A stretch of 64,000 bases of DNA from assembly GCA_004213995.1 (NCBI GenBank), contig SGZJ01000001.1:62001-126000 (forward strand), read 5' to 3'. The notes beneath the pieces are model-generated. The model saw nothing but the letters and a program-made list of their open reading frames with translations. It was not told where the DNA came from and did no database searches. Shown here piece by piece: positions 22,475 to 31,746 of the stretch; positions within the stretch are counted from its first letter, which is position 1, and every line of letters starts with the position of its first letter. Source of the stretch: Flavobacteriales bacterium. Its GTDB lineage: Bacteria > Bacteroidota > Bacteroidia > Flavobacteriales > Flavobacteriaceae. The position numbers and the translations under genes were made by a program.

Positions 22475-23358
22475 TTAACAATAAATTTATTGGCACAGGT
22501 GTTGCTTTAATTACTCCTTTTAACTCAGATTTTTCTGTTGATTATAGTTCTTTAGAAAAATTAGTTGAATACAATATTTTAAATGGAATTGATTATTTAG
22601 TTATAAATGGTACTACTGCTGAAAGTCCAACCATTAATTCTTTTGAAAGAGATAAGATAATTAATACAGTTGTTAATGTAAATAACAATAGGGTACCATT
22701 AGTTTTAGGAATGGGAGGTAATGATACTTTAACATTGGTAAAAGAAATTAATTCATTAAATCTACAAGATATTTCTGCTATTTTATCTGTATCTCCATAC
22801 TATAATAAACCAACACAAGATGGAATTTATGAGCATTACACTTATTTGGCGAAAAATATCTCTAAGCCAATAATTATGTATAATGTTCCCGGTAGAACAT
22901 CAAGAAATATGGTTCCAAATACTATTTTAAGATTAGCTAACGAATTTGAATCAATTATAGGAGTAAAAGAAGCGGGGGGAGATATCAATCAATATTTAGA
23001 GCTAATTAAAAATAAACCAGATAATTTTCTGATTATTTCTGGTGATGATGATCTAGCTCTTTCCTCAGTCATTTCTGGAGGTCACGGTGTTATTTCTGTC
23101 ATAGCTCAGGCTTTTCCTAAAATGTTTTCTAAAATGATAAATGACGCATTAAATAATAAACACTCAATTGCGAAATCTACAAATGATGATTTGTTTAAAA
23201 TTATTTCTTTGATTTTTAAAGAAAATAATCCTGCTGGTATAAAATATGTATTAAATAAACTGAATTTGTGTAACGATGTATTAAGACTTCCATTATTGTC
23301 TGTTTCTAGAGATCTAAGAAATCAAATTAATAAGGAACTTAACAATTTTAATTTATAA
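22471..23358 (+). CDS. dapA: 4-hydroxy-tetrahydrodipicolinate synthase
   Basis: First committed step of the diaminopimelate/lysine pathway, condensing pyruvate with aspartate semialdehyde. 295 residues. Visible are GTTAESPTI near residues 47-55 (pyruvate carboxylate-binding region), YNVPGRTS (catalytic tyrosine) and IGVKEAGGD with the Schiff-base lysine near residue 166. The length is normal. Its ATG overlaps the upstream gene by 4 bp. dapF of the same pathway is 13 kb away on the same strand. Confidence 0.97.
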   Translation: MINNKFIGTGVALITPFNSDFSVDYSSLEKLVEYNILNGIDYLVINGTTAESPTINSFERDKIINTVVNVNNNRVPLVLGMGGNDTLTLVKEINSLNLQDISAILSVSPYYNKPTQDGIYEHYTYLAKNISKPIIMYNVPGRTSRNMVPNTILRLANEFESIIGVKEAGGDINQYLELIKNKPDNFLIISGDDDLALSSVISGGHGVISVIAQAFPKMFSKMINDALNNKHSIAKSTNDDLFKIISLIFKENNPAGIKYVLNKLNLCNDVLRLPLLSVSRDLRNQINKELNNFNL

Positions 23359-23410
23359 TTTCGTTATTAAGTCAACAATAAGTATTTTTTTTAAATACAT
23401 TAAATTTGTT

Positions 23411-23418
23411 TAATTTTG
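23411..23418 (+). promoter_or_regulatory. -7 box for the bamD unit
   Basis: TAATTTTG, an exact TAnnTTTG, in the 76-bp gap after dapA; the ATG of bamD follows 16 nt later. The -33 region is AT-rich without a clear TTG. Likely drives bamD-rpoZ-coaBC-porD and perhaps recN. Confidence 0.55.
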
Positions 23419-23434
23419 CAAATTGATTATAATT

Positions 23435-24220
23435 ATGAAGAGAACCTTACTTACATTATTAGTAATATTATTATTTTTTTCCTGTGGTGAATACCAAAAA
23501 GCTATCAATGGTGATGATATTGCAACAAAATTCGCATTAGGAACTTCATTGTTTGATGATGGAAAATTCACTAAAGCCAATCGTTTATTTGAACAAATTG
23601 TTCCTAAATACAGAGGTAAGCCTCAAGCTCAAAAGTTAATGTATATGCATGCTATGTGTTTTTATGAAACAAAGGATTTCTATACTTCTAACTATAGAAT
23701 GGAAAAGTTTGTAAATACTTACCCAAATAGCGAGAAAAATGAAGAGATAGCATTTTTAGCTGCTAAAAGCTATTACTTTATGTCTCCAATTTTTTCAAAA
23801 GATCAAACAGATACAAAAGTAGCTATTGATAAATTACAATTATTTATAAATACATTTCCTGAATCTGAGTACATTACAGAGGTCAATGAGTTAATATTTG
23901 AATTAGATTATAAGCTAGAATTTAAATCTTACAGTAAGGCTCTACAATACAACACTTTGAACGATCATGAATCTGCAATCAAATCATTTGATAATTTTAT
24001 AGTTGAATTCCCAGGCTCATCATTAAGAGAAAAAGTATTATACTTTAAATTTGATTCAGCATATAAATTAGCTATAAATAGTGTTAAATATAAGATGCAG
24101 GAAAGAATTATGGATGCAATGGGATATTATAATTCATTTATTAAGTATTATAATGATTCTGAATACACTGAGGATTTAAAGACAAAATTTAACGAATTAA
24201 AGCAGTTACAAACAACTTAG
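23435..24220 (+). CDS. bamD: Outer-membrane assembly lipoprotein BamD
   Basis: Lipoprotein partner of BamA in outer-membrane protein insertion. 261 residues from the ATG at 23435; an upstream in-frame TTG gives a poorer signal peptide. The lipobox is FFSCGEY (Cys17). The rest is tetratricopeptide-like: AKFA-type repeats such as FALGTSLFDDGKFTKANRLF, MHAMCFYETKDFYTSNYRM and NTLNDHESAIKSFDNFI. First gene of a tight plus-strand run with rpoZ (10 bp), coaBC (4 bp) and the PorD-like gene (8-bp overlap). Confidence 0.94.
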   Translation: MKRTLLTLLVILLFFSCGEYQKAINGDDIATKFALGTSLFDDGKFTKANRLFEQIVPKYRGKPQAQKLMYMHAMCFYETKDFYTSNYRMEKFVNTYPNSEKNEEIAFLAAKSYYFMSPIFSKDQTDTKVAIDKLQLFINTFPESEYITEVNELIFELDYKLEFKSYSKALQYNTLNDHESAIKSFDNFIVEFPGSSLREKVLYFKFDSAYKLAINSVKYKMQERIMDAMGYYNSFIKYYNDSEYTEDLKTKFNELKQLQTT

Positions 24221-24230
24221 AAATAATACA

Positions 24231-24563
24231 ATGGATTTAAAAAAAGTAAAAGCACCAGTAAATACAGAGACTTATGATAGAAATATTATTGATAAGTCAA
24301 CAGATAACATATATGAGGCTATCTCAATTATCTCAAAAAGATCAGAACAAATTAATTCTGATATTAGAACTGAATTAATTGATAAACTAGAAGAGTTCGC
24401 TACCTATAATGACAGTTTAGAAGAAATATTTGAAAATAAAGAACAAATAGAGGTTTCTAAATTTTATGAAAGATTGCCAAAGCCACATGCTTTAGCTATT
24501 CAAGAGTGGCTTGAAGATAAAATTTATCATAGAAATAGTTCTGAGGAATCTTTAGAAAAATAA
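24231..24563 (+). CDS. rpoZ: RNA polymerase omega subunit, flavobacterial form
   Basis: 110 residues, matching the flavobacterial omega: starts MDLKKVKAPVNTETYDRN, then the core NIYEAISIISKRSEQINSD near residues 26-44 that aligns with the omega fold binding the beta' subunit, and a conserved tail with EEFATYNDSLEEIFENKEQI that is absent from enterobacterial omega. It helps assemble and stabilise RNA polymerase. Between bamD and coaBC; the neighbourhood recalls the rpoZ-coaBC linkage in other bacteria. Confidence 0.93.
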   Translation: MDLKKVKAPVNTETYDRNIIDKSTDNIYEAISIISKRSEQINSDIRTELIDKLEEFATYNDSLEEIFENKEQIEVSKFYERLPKPHALAIQEWLEDKIYHRNSSEESLEK

Positions 24564-24567
24564 TCTA

Positions 24568-25776
24568 ATGTCAGTTTTAAGCGGAAAGAAAGTTTTACTA
24601 GGTGTTACCGCCGGTATAGCCGCTTACAAGACTGCTAATTTAGTTAGACTTTTTATTAAGTGTGGTTGTCAAGTTAAAGTTGTTATGACCCCAGCTGCTA
24701 AAGAGTTTGTAACCCCATTAACATTATCTACATTATCAAAGAATCCAGTTTTATCTTCTTTTACAACTGATGAAGACGATGAATTATGGAATAATCACGT
24801 TGAATTAGGAATCTGGGCCGACTTATTGATAATTTGTCCCGCTACTGCTAATTCAATGTCTAAAATGTCTAATGGTAATTGTGACAATCTATTAATCGCC
24901 ACTTACTTATCTGCAAAATGTAAAGTTTTTTTTGCTCCTGCAATGGATTTAGATATGTATAAACATCATTCAACTCAGTTGTCTATTTCTAAGTTAATTT
25001 CTTATGGTAATTTTTTAATACCTCCAGCTTTTGGTGAATTAGCTAGTGGTTTAGTTGGTGAAGGTAGAATGGCAGAGCCTGAGGAAATTATTAGTTTTAT
25101 TGAAACTAATTTTTCTGAACCACTACCTCTAAATGGCAAAACTTTTCTAATCACAGCTGGACCAACTTTTGAATCCATTGATCCTGTTCGGTTTATCGGA
25201 AACCACTCTAGTGGTAAAATGGGTTTTGCATTAGCAGAAACTGCTTCTAAATTAGGTGCTAAAGTCATTCTTATCAGTGGACCTACGAATCAAAAACTTT
25301 CTGACTTATCTATTGACCTTACACTTATAACTTCCTCTGATGAAATGTATGAAAAAGTTATAGCTAAATTTAGTAACTCTGATGTGATTATCATGTCAGC
25401 AGCTGTAGCAGATTTTAAACCTATAATAACTTTTAATAATAAAATTAAAAAATCTAATCAAACTCTTTCTATAGAAGTTGAAAAGACAAAAGATATTCTA
25501 TCATACTTAGGTGAGCATAAAAAAAATCAACTTTTGATTGGATTTGCACTAGAAACTGAAAATGAAATTGAAAATGCTAAACTTAAACTAAAAAATAAAA
25601 ATTTAGATTTAATCGTTTTAAACTCCTTAAATGATGAAGGTGCTGGTTTTGGAGTCGAAACCAACAAAATTACCATCATTTCTAAAGATAATAAAAGTAT
25701 TAATTTCCCGTTAAAAGATAAGAAATCTGTTTCCTTTGATATCATTAATAAAATAATTGAATTAATTAATGAATAA
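24568..25776 (+). CDS. coaBC: Phosphopantothenoylcysteine decarboxylase/synthetase CoaBC
   Basis: Two successive steps of coenzyme A synthesis. 402 residues: an N-terminal HFCD flavoprotein domain (about 1-180) with [23 protein letters not shown] and PAMDLDMY, then the CTP-dependent synthetase domain with [18 protein letters not shown] and [12 protein letters not shown] near residues 210-222. The length is normal. coaE, the last enzyme of the pathway, is at 31.2 kb. It overlaps the PorD-like gene by 8 bp. Confidence 0.97.
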   Translation: MSVLSGKKVLLGVTAGIAAYKTANLVRLFIKCGCQVKVVMTPAAKEFVTPLTLSTLSKNPVLSSFTTDEDDELWNNHVELGIWADLLIICPATANSMSKMSNGNCDNLLIATYLSAKCKVFFAPAMDLDMYKHHSTQLSISKLISYGNFLIPPAFGELASGLVGEGRMAEPEEIISFIETNFSEPLPLNGKTFLITAGPTFESIDPVRFIGNHSSGKMGFALAETASKLGAKVILISGPTNQKLSDLSIDLTLITSSDEMYEKVIAKFSNSDVIIMSAAVADFKPIITFNNKIKKSNQTLSIEVEKTKDILSYLGEHKKNQLLIGFALETENEIENAKLKLKNKNLDLIVLNSLNDEGAGFGVETNKITIISKDNKSINFPLKDKKSVSFDIINKIIELINE

Positions 25777-26656
25777 AATAGTTTTATACATTTTTATAAT
25801 ATTTTCTTTTACTTCATTTGGACAGGAGTTAAACTGCAATGTTGTTGTTAATGCAACCCAAACTGGCGATGAAAATCTTCAAATATTCAAGACTTTAGAA
25901 AATCAGATATCTGACTTTATAAACAATACAAACTGGACTAAAAACTCTTACACTTCTAAGCAAAGAATTAATTGCTCAATGGTCATAAATATTAGTAATT
26001 ACGATAATAACATTTTTCAGGGCACAATACAAATTCAATCCTCTAGACCTATATTTAATTCATCTTATGAATCTACAGTTTATAATTACATAGATAAAGA
26101 TTTTTCATTTGAATACCAGGAATTTCAAAATTTCATCTTTAATCCTAATCAATTTGAATCAAATTTAATTTCTGTTCTTTCTTTTCATGTGTATATAATT
26201 TTAGGAATTGATTCGGATACTTTTGAGTTAAATTCAGGTAAGCGACATTACCAACAAGCTAGAAGTATTTTAGATTATTCTAGTAGTACTAATTATCTTG
26301 GGTGGAATGCTAAGGATGGTCGTCAAAACAGATATTACTTAATTGACAATATTTTATCTCCAACCTTTAAAGAGTTTAGTAATGTTTTATATAATTACCA
26401 TTTAAATGGATTAGATAAAATGTATGATGATACAAAAAAATCAAAATTAAACATTAGCAAATCTATTATTTCACTAGAGAGAATCAATAGTAGAAGACCT
26501 AATTCTTATATTATGAAAGTTTTTTTTGATACTAAAGCTGATGAAATTCAAGATATTTTTAGTGATGGACCTAGTGTTGAAATAACTAATTTATCTTCTA
26601 CATTATCAAAATTAGCTCCAATGCATTCTAGTAAATGGAGAAAAATAAAATTTTAA
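25769..26656 (+). CDS. porD: PorD-like protein of the type IX secretion system (DUF4835)
   Basis: 295 residues with a short signal peptide ending at about residue 18 (SFTSFGQ). The mature part starts LNCNVVVNATQTGDENLQIF and carries the family pattern INCSMVINI, the IQSSRPIFNSSY stretch and FHVYIILGIDSDTFE, all typical of DUF4835, named PorD in the Bacteroidota type IX secretion/gliding system. Exact role there is not settled. Position between coaBC and recN is the usual flavobacterial order as I recall it. The presence implies a type IX secretion system elsewhere in the genome. Confidence 0.88.
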   Translation: MNKIVLYIFIIFSFTSFGQELNCNVVVNATQTGDENLQIFKTLENQISDFINNTNWTKNSYTSKQRINCSMVINISNYDNNIFQGTIQIQSSRPIFNSSYESTVYNYIDKDFSFEYQEFQNFIFNPNQFESNLISVLSFHVYIILGIDSDTFELNSGKRHYQQARSILDYSSSTNYLGWNAKDGRQNRYYLIDNILSPTFKEFSNVLYNYHLNGLDKMYDDTKKSKLNISKSIISLERINSRRPNSYIMKVFFDTKADEIQDIFSDGPSVEITNLSSTLSKLAPMHSSKWRKIKF

Positions 26657-26682
26657 TTAACTTTATTTAATAATTATTTCGT

Positions 26683-28335
26683 GTGTTAAAAAACCTATCT
26701 ATAAAAAATTACGCATTAATTGAAGATTTAAATGTAGATTTTAATAATGGTCTAACAATTATTACTGGAGAAACCGGTGCTGGTAAATCAATTTTAATAA
26801 ATGCATTGTCTCTTGTGTTAGGTAAAAGATCTGATAGCTCATTTATAAATAATTTGAATAAAAAATGTATTGTTGAAGCTACATTTGATTTAGCAAATTA
26901 TAATTTAAAAAAAATATTTTCAGAAAACAATCTTGATTATGATACAGACACAATTATAAGAAGAGAAATTTTACCGTCAGGAAAATCCAGGGCTTTTGTA
27001 AATGACTCGCCAGTTGTTTTAAATCAACTAGCTTCAATTAGTAAATATATAATTGATATTCATTCTCAACATCAAAATTTAGATTTAGTTAATGTTGATT
27101 TTCAATTTGATGTCATTGATTCAGTAGCTGATAATTTTAAAATCCTTCAAGAATATAAATTTAAATTTTCTGAATATAAATCTCTTTTGGCAGAATTAAA
27201 TTCACTTAAACAAACTAAATCTGAACTCTCAAAAGCTTACGATTATAACAACCATTTACTTGAGGAAATTAATGAGCTAAACATTTCTGATGTTAACTTA
27301 AATGATTTAGAAAATTCTTATAAAGATTTATCAAATTTCGAGGAAATAAAAATCGATTTAAATCACAGTGTTTCACTTCTTAATAATAATGAGTATAGTA
27401 TAATATCCTTGGTCAATAAACTAAAGCTTAATTTAAAGAACTTATCTGCCAAATCAAATACTTTCTTAAGTCTATATAATCGAATTAACTCTATTTATAT
27501 TGACTTAGATGATGTTTCTGCAGATTTAGACAACTTTAATAATAACCTTACCAATAACCCTGGAAAATTATCTGAAGTCAGTGATTTATTATCAAAAGTC
27601 AATAATGTTTTAAGAAAACACTCTGTTGATAATATTGATGATTTAATGGAAGTCCAATTGGATTTGATTAAAAAGGTTTCTATGTCAAATAATATCGATA
27701 GCGAAATATCTTCAGTGAGTTTAAAGGTTTCTGAGTTAAAAGTTGTATTGTTAGATTTAGCAAAAAAACTTTCTGTAAATAGGTTACATTCTATCCCTAA
27801 ATTAGTTATTAGTCTTAAAGAAATACTAAATGACTTAGGCATGAAAAGTGCTGAGTTTTTAATTGAAATTAATTCTCAAGACAAGTTTTTGAGCAATGGT
27901 TTTGATAATCTTGAATTTAAATTTAGTGCAAATAAAGGTTCGGATTTCAAACTTCTAAAACAATCTGCATCAGGTGGAGAAATATCTAGAATTATGCTAG
28001 CTATTAAATCTATTATTGCCAACTATAGAAAACTACCAACATTAATGTTTGATGAAATAGACACAGGTGTTTCAGGCGAAATTTCTAATAAAATTGGAGA
28101 TATTATGAGAGAAATGAGTTCTAGTATGCAAATATTTACAATAACTCATTTGCCTCAAATTGCAGCAAAAGGAGAGTCTCATTTTAAAGTTTATAAAACA
28201 GAAAAGGATAATTCTACTACAACAAATTTAATTAGATTAAACAATCAAGATAGAATTGTTGAAATTGCAAAAATGCTCGAGGGTGATAATATTTCTATAT
28301 CTGCCGTTGCACACGCCAAACAATTACTCAATTAA
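26683..28335 (+). CDS. recN: DNA repair protein RecN
   Basis: SMC-like ATPase acting early in double-strand break repair. 550 residues: Walker A in ITGETGAGKSILINAL near residues 28-43, the family motif DIHSQHQNLDL near residues 126-136, a long coiled-coil region (about 150-390), then the signature SASGGEISRIMLAIK and Walker B TLMFDEIDTGVSG. The start is GTG at 26683, agreeing with the conserved first residues. 26 bp after porD with no clear promoter, so probably the last gene of that unit. Confidence 0.96.
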   Translation: MLKNLSIKNYALIEDLNVDFNNGLTIITGETGAGKSILINALSLVLGKRSDSSFINNLNKKCIVEATFDLANYNLKKIFSENNLDYDTDTIIRREILPSGKSRAFVNDSPVVLNQLASISKYIIDIHSQHQNLDLVNVDFQFDVIDSVADNFKILQEYKFKFSEYKSLLAELNSLKQTKSELSKAYDYNNHLLEEINELNISDVNLNDLENSYKDLSNFEEIKIDLNHSVSLLNNNEYSIISLVNKLKLNLKNLSAKSNTFLSLYNRINSIYIDLDDVSADLDNFNNNLTNNPGKLSEVSDLLSKVNNVLRKHSVDNIDDLMEVQLDLIKKVSMSNNIDSEISSVSLKVSELKVVLLDLAKKLSVNRLHSIPKLVISLKEILNDLGMKSAEFLIEINSQDKFLSNGFDNLEFKFSANKGSDFKLLKQSASGGEISRIMLAIKSIIANYRKLPTLMFDEIDTGVSGEISNKIGDIMREMSSSMQIFTITHLPQIAAKGESHFKVYKTEKDNSTTTNLIRLNNQDRIVEIAKMLEGDNISISAVAHAKQLLN

Positions 28336-28338
28336 TCT

Positions 28339-28346
28339 TATATTTG
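28339..28346 (+). promoter_or_regulatory. -7 box for fabI
   Basis: TATATTTG, an exact TAnnTTTG, lying 3 bp past the recN stop codon and 14 bp before the fabI ATG. No TTG at -33, where recN coding sequence lies. Confidence 0.55.
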
Positions 28347-28360
28347 TAAAAAATTATAAT

Positions 28361-29173
28361 ATGTCACACAATCTTTTAAAAGGAAAAAAAGGTATAATTT
28401 TTGGAGCTTTAGATCATAATTCTATAGCTTGGAAAACCGCTGAAAGAGTTCATGAAGAAGGAGGTACTTTTGTTTTATCAAACGCACCAGTAGCTATGAG
28501 AATGGGAGAGATTGATAAATTAGCTAAAAAAACTGGTTCAAAAGTTATAGCAGCTGATGCTACATCAATTGAAGATTTAGAGCATTTGATTTCAGAATCT
28601 ATAAAAATATTAGGAGGTAAACTTGATTTTGTTTTGCATTCCATAGGTATGTCAATAAATGTAAGAAAAGGAAGACATTATACTGATCAAAAATATGATT
28701 GGACTCAAAAGGGAACTGATGTGTCTGCAATGTCATTTCATAAGGTTATGCAAACTCTTTACAAAGCAGATGCTATGAATGAATGGGGTAGTATCGTTGC
28801 ATTAACCTATATGGCTGCTCAGAGAGTTTTTCCAGATTACAATGATATGGCTGACAATAAAGCTTTTTTAGAAAGTATAGCTCGTAGTTTTGGATATTTC
28901 TTTGGAAAAGATAAAAAAGTTAGAGTCAACACTATTTCACAATCTCCAACCCCTACTACAGCTGGAAGTGGAGTTAAAGGATTTGATGGTTTTATTACTT
29001 ACGCAGAGAGAATGTCACCATTAGGAAATGCAACTGCTTTAGATTGTGCAAACTATACCGTTACACTTTTTAGTGATCTAACCAAAAGAGTTACATTACA
29101 AAATTTATATAATGATGGTGGTTTTAGCAACATGGGAGTTAGTGATTCTGTAATGGATTCAATAACAGAATAA
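28361..29173 (+). CDS. fabI: Enoyl-[acyl-carrier-protein] reductase FabI
   Basis: NADH-dependent last step of each fatty-acid elongation cycle. 270 residues from the ATG at 28361; the frame is open further upstream into recN but the family start (MSHNLLKGKKGIIFGA) is here. The nucleotide-binding region includes GALDHNSIAWKTA, and the active-site block is LTYMAAQRVFPDYNDMADNK, with tyrosine and lysine spaced as in Bacteroidota FabI; INTISQ-like NTISQSPTPTTAGSG follows. It has its own promoter box at 28339. Confidence 0.96.
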   Translation: MSHNLLKGKKGIIFGALDHNSIAWKTAERVHEEGGTFVLSNAPVAMRMGEIDKLAKKTGSKVIAADATSIEDLEHLISESIKILGGKLDFVLHSIGMSINVRKGRHYTDQKYDWTQKGTDVSAMSFHKVMQTLYKADAMNEWGSIVALTYMAAQRVFPDYNDMADNKAFLESIARSFGYFFGKDKKVRVNTISQSPTPTTAGSGVKGFDGFITYAERMSPLGNATALDCANYTVTLFSDLTKRVTLQNLYNDGGFSNMGVSDSVMDSITE

Positions 29174-29199
29174 TATAGTTTATTTCTTTATCCTTTTCC

Positions 29200-29207
29200 T
29201 ACATTTG
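29200..29207 (+). promoter_or_regulatory. -7 box giving a leaderless glycosyltransferase mRNA
   Basis: TACATTTG, an exact TAnnTTTG, ends 4 nt before the ATG at 29212. Transcription should begin at about the start codon. No TTG at the expected -33 distance. Confidence 0.55.
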
Positions 29208-29211
29208 TTGT

Positions 29212-30234
29212 ATGGCAATTATCAATGTTTCTTTTATAATACCCGTTTATAATCGTCCTGATGAAATTAACGAGTTACTAGAAAGCTTAAATAATTTAGA
29301 CGGAAATTATGATTTTGAGATCGTTATAATCGAAGATGGATCTGATAAATGTTCGGACAAGATAATTTCCAATTATAGTGATTATTTGAATATTTCTTAC
29401 TTCAAAAAAAATAATACTGGTCCAGGAGATTCAAGAAATTTTGGAATGAAAAAAGCAAAGGGTAACTATTTTATAATATTAGATTCAGACTGTATATTGC
29501 CAAAAAACTACTTATCTAATTTTTTTACAAATATTAATCATAAATATGTTGATTGCTTTGGTGGAGTAGATGATTCACACCATTCGTTCACAAGTTTTCA
29601 AAAGGCTGTCAATTTCACAATGACATCTATCTTAACAACAGGTGGTATTCGTGGAAATAGATCAAAATATAAAAATTTTCAAGCCAGAAGTTTTAATATG
29701 GGTATTTCAAAAAAAACTTTTGAATTAACTGATGGGTTTGGTAATATTCACCCTGGTGAAGATCCTGATTTATCTTTAAGAATTTCTAAACTAGGTTTAA
29801 GTTCCGCACTTTATAATAATGTCATAGTTTTTCATAAAAGAAGAGTTAATATTATTGCATTTTTTAATCAAGTTTTTAAATTTGGTATGGTTCGACCTAT
29901 CATTAATAAGTGGCATCCAGCATCAAATAAGATCATTTTTTGGCTTCCAAGTTTTTTCACCATCTATTTAATTTTAAGTATTATTCTATATTTCTTTAAG
30001 TTATATTTTCCGTTGTATACAGTATTGCTGTATTTATTATTAATTTTTTTCAATTCACTAATTAATAATAAAAGCATTCTTGTTGGGTTTTATTCAATTT
30101 TAACTTCTCTAATTCAGTTTGTAGGATATGGTTTAGGGTTTATTAAATCAAATATTATTTTGCTATATTCAAATAAAGATATAGAAGATAAATTCCCTTC
30201 TTATTTTTTTAAAATAATGAAAAATGAAAATTGA
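29212..30234 (+). CDS. Membrane-linked family 2 glycosyltransferase
   Basis: 340 residues. GT-A domain opens with VSFIIPVYNRPDEINELLES, has the nucleotide-sugar motif IIEDGS, GPGDSRNFGMKKA and the DxD-type FIILDSDCILP, then FGNIHPGEDPDLSLRI with the catalytic-region acidic residues. The C-terminus has two or three hydrophobic helices (about residues 240-315), so the enzyme sits on the inner membrane. Substrate unknown; possibly cell-envelope glycan or protein glycosylation. It overlaps the YbbR-like gene by 11 bp, and coaE follows. Confidence 0.88.
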   Translation: MAIINVSFIIPVYNRPDEINELLESLNNLDGNYDFEIVIIEDGSDKCSDKIISNYSDYLNISYFKKNNTGPGDSRNFGMKKAKGNYFIILDSDCILPKNYLSNFFTNINHKYVDCFGGVDDSHHSFTSFQKAVNFTMTSILTTGGIRGNRSKYKNFQARSFNMGISKKTFELTDGFGNIHPGEDPDLSLRISKLGLSSALYNNVIVFHKRRVNIIAFFNQVFKFGMVRPIINKWHPASNKIIFWLPSFFTIYLILSIILYFFKLYFPLYTVLLYLLLIFFNSLINNKSILVGFYSILTSLIQFVGYGLGFIKSNIILLYSNKDIEDKFPSYFFKIMKNEN

Positions 30235-31168
30235 TAAATCAAATATATTTAACTATAAAACATTCAATAATTTTTTTATTTTTTTATTGATTTCGATTCT
30301 GTTTTCCACCGTGGTTAAGTTAACTAAAGTTTACACTAAAAATATTAGTTATAAAATTAATTTAACTGATATTCCTGATGATAAAATCATAATTAATCAA
30401 TCTGTTGATAGTTTAAAATTAACTGTTTCCTCTTTTGGCTTTGATTTTATTAAATACTATTTATCTAATCAAACTATTAATATATCTACTGATGATATTT
30501 TTGATAATTCACAATCTTATGTTATTACTCAGTCAAAAAACTATACACAAATTGATAATTTTATTGATCCTAGTTTTGAATTGATTTCAATTAATTTTGA
30601 CAGTTTGTTTTTTAATTATGATAAGTTAGGGACGAAAAATGTTCCTGTTGTTTTGAAATCCTCTATAAGTTTTTCACAAGGATTTGAGTATTTTAAAAGT
30701 TTTAAACTGTTGCCAGATTCCATTTCTGTGATAGGCTCTGAAATAGCTTTAAATTCAATAAATATTATTAATACTAAGGAATTAATTATTGATAATCTAA
30801 AATCTAGTGTTAATCAAGATTTAGAGCTTGATATTTCAAATACGACTAATTTAAAATATTCAAATGAATCAGTAAAAGTGTTTATTGATGTTGAAAAGTC
30901 TACTGAATCTGTTCTAGATCTCCCTGTTTCAATAATAAATATTCCAACAGAAATAAATATTAATTATTATCCAAAAACAATTAAGGCTTCATTCACTGTT
31001 AGTCTAGATAATTACCAAAAATATTCATCCAAAGACTTTAAAATTATTTGTGATTTTAATAAAATTAGTAAAGATGGAAAATTAACTGCTGAAGTTATAA
31101 ATCAACCAAAACTAATTAAAAACCTTCGTTTGAATAATAATGAGATTCAATATGTTTTTTTAAAATGA
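30224..31168 (+). CDS. YbbR/CdaR-like membrane-anchored protein
   Basis: 314 residues: one N-terminal transmembrane helix (about 17-34), then an extracytoplasmic region of repeated beta-rich units in the YbbR style (for example LPDSISVIGSEIALNSINII, a classic YbbR repeat motif). In Firmicutes YbbR (CdaR) regulates the diadenylate cyclase CdaA; whether this protein does so is unknown, and no cdaA is in the window. Its stop codon overlaps the coaE ATG by 4 bp, the usual flavobacterial pairing as I recall. Confidence 0.8.
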   Translation: MKIDKSNIFNYKTFNNFFIFLLISILFSTVVKLTKVYTKNISYKINLTDIPDDKIIINQSVDSLKLTVSSFGFDFIKYYLSNQTINISTDDIFDNSQSYVITQSKNYTQIDNFIDPSFELISINFDSLFFNYDKLGTKNVPVVLKSSISFSQGFEYFKSFKLLPDSISVIGSEIALNSINIINTKELIIDNLKSSVNQDLELDISNTTNLKYSNESVKVFIDVEKSTESVLDLPVSIINIPTEININYYPKTIKASFTVSLDNYQKYSSKDFKIICDFNKISKDGKLTAEVINQPKLIKNLRLNNNEIQYVFLK

Positions 31169-31743
31169 AAAAAGTAGCGATAACAGGTGGAATAGGTAGT
31201 GGAAAATCTTATGTATCTAATAAGTTTGCAAAATTAGGAGTGCCAATTTATAATTCTGATGACAGAGCGAATATCATTATGAGCACTAACATTAATGTTA
31301 AAACTTCAATGATTAATAACTTTGGTAATGATTGTTATATTGGAGATGAATTAAACAAAAAACTTGTTTCAAAAATTGTTTTTAATAATAAATCTAAATT
31401 AAGATTGATTAATTCAATTGTACACCCTTTTGTTAATTTAGATTATAATGCCTGGTTACAGAATCAAAAATCTAATTATACTATTTATGAATCTGCAATT
31501 ATTTATGAAAACGATAGTATAGACAAATTTGATAAAATAATTGGTGTAATTTCTGATACTGAATTAAAAATATCTAGATTATTAGAAAGAGGTATGAAAA
31601 GAGAATCAATTACTAATATTATGAAAAATCAGACTGGTGATTTAGATATAATTAGAATTTCTGATTTTTTAATTTATAATAATCTAAATAATAATTTAAA
31701 CAACGATATTTTAAAAATTCACTCGCAGATGTTAGATAATTAA
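31165..31743 (+). CDS. coaE: Dephospho-CoA kinase
   Basis: Last step of CoA synthesis, phosphorylating the 3'-hydroxyl of dephospho-CoA. 192 residues with the P-loop VAITGGIGSGKSYVS near residues 4-18, the substrate-binding region VPIYNSDDRA and the lid segment ERGMKRESI. Slightly shorter than the typical ~200. Last gene of the glycosyltransferase-YbbR-coaE unit, followed by a 58-bp gap rich in repeats before the two-component operon. Confidence 0.94.
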   Translation: MKKVAITGGIGSGKSYVSNKFAKLGVPIYNSDDRANIIMSTNINVKTSMINNFGNDCYIGDELNKKLVSKIVFNNKSKLRLINSIVHPFVNLDYNAWLQNQKSNYTIYESAIIYENDSIDKFDKIIGVISDTELKISRLLERGMKRESITNIMKNQTGDLDIIRISDFLIYNNLNNNLNNDILKIHSQMLDN

Positions 31744-31746
31744 TTT

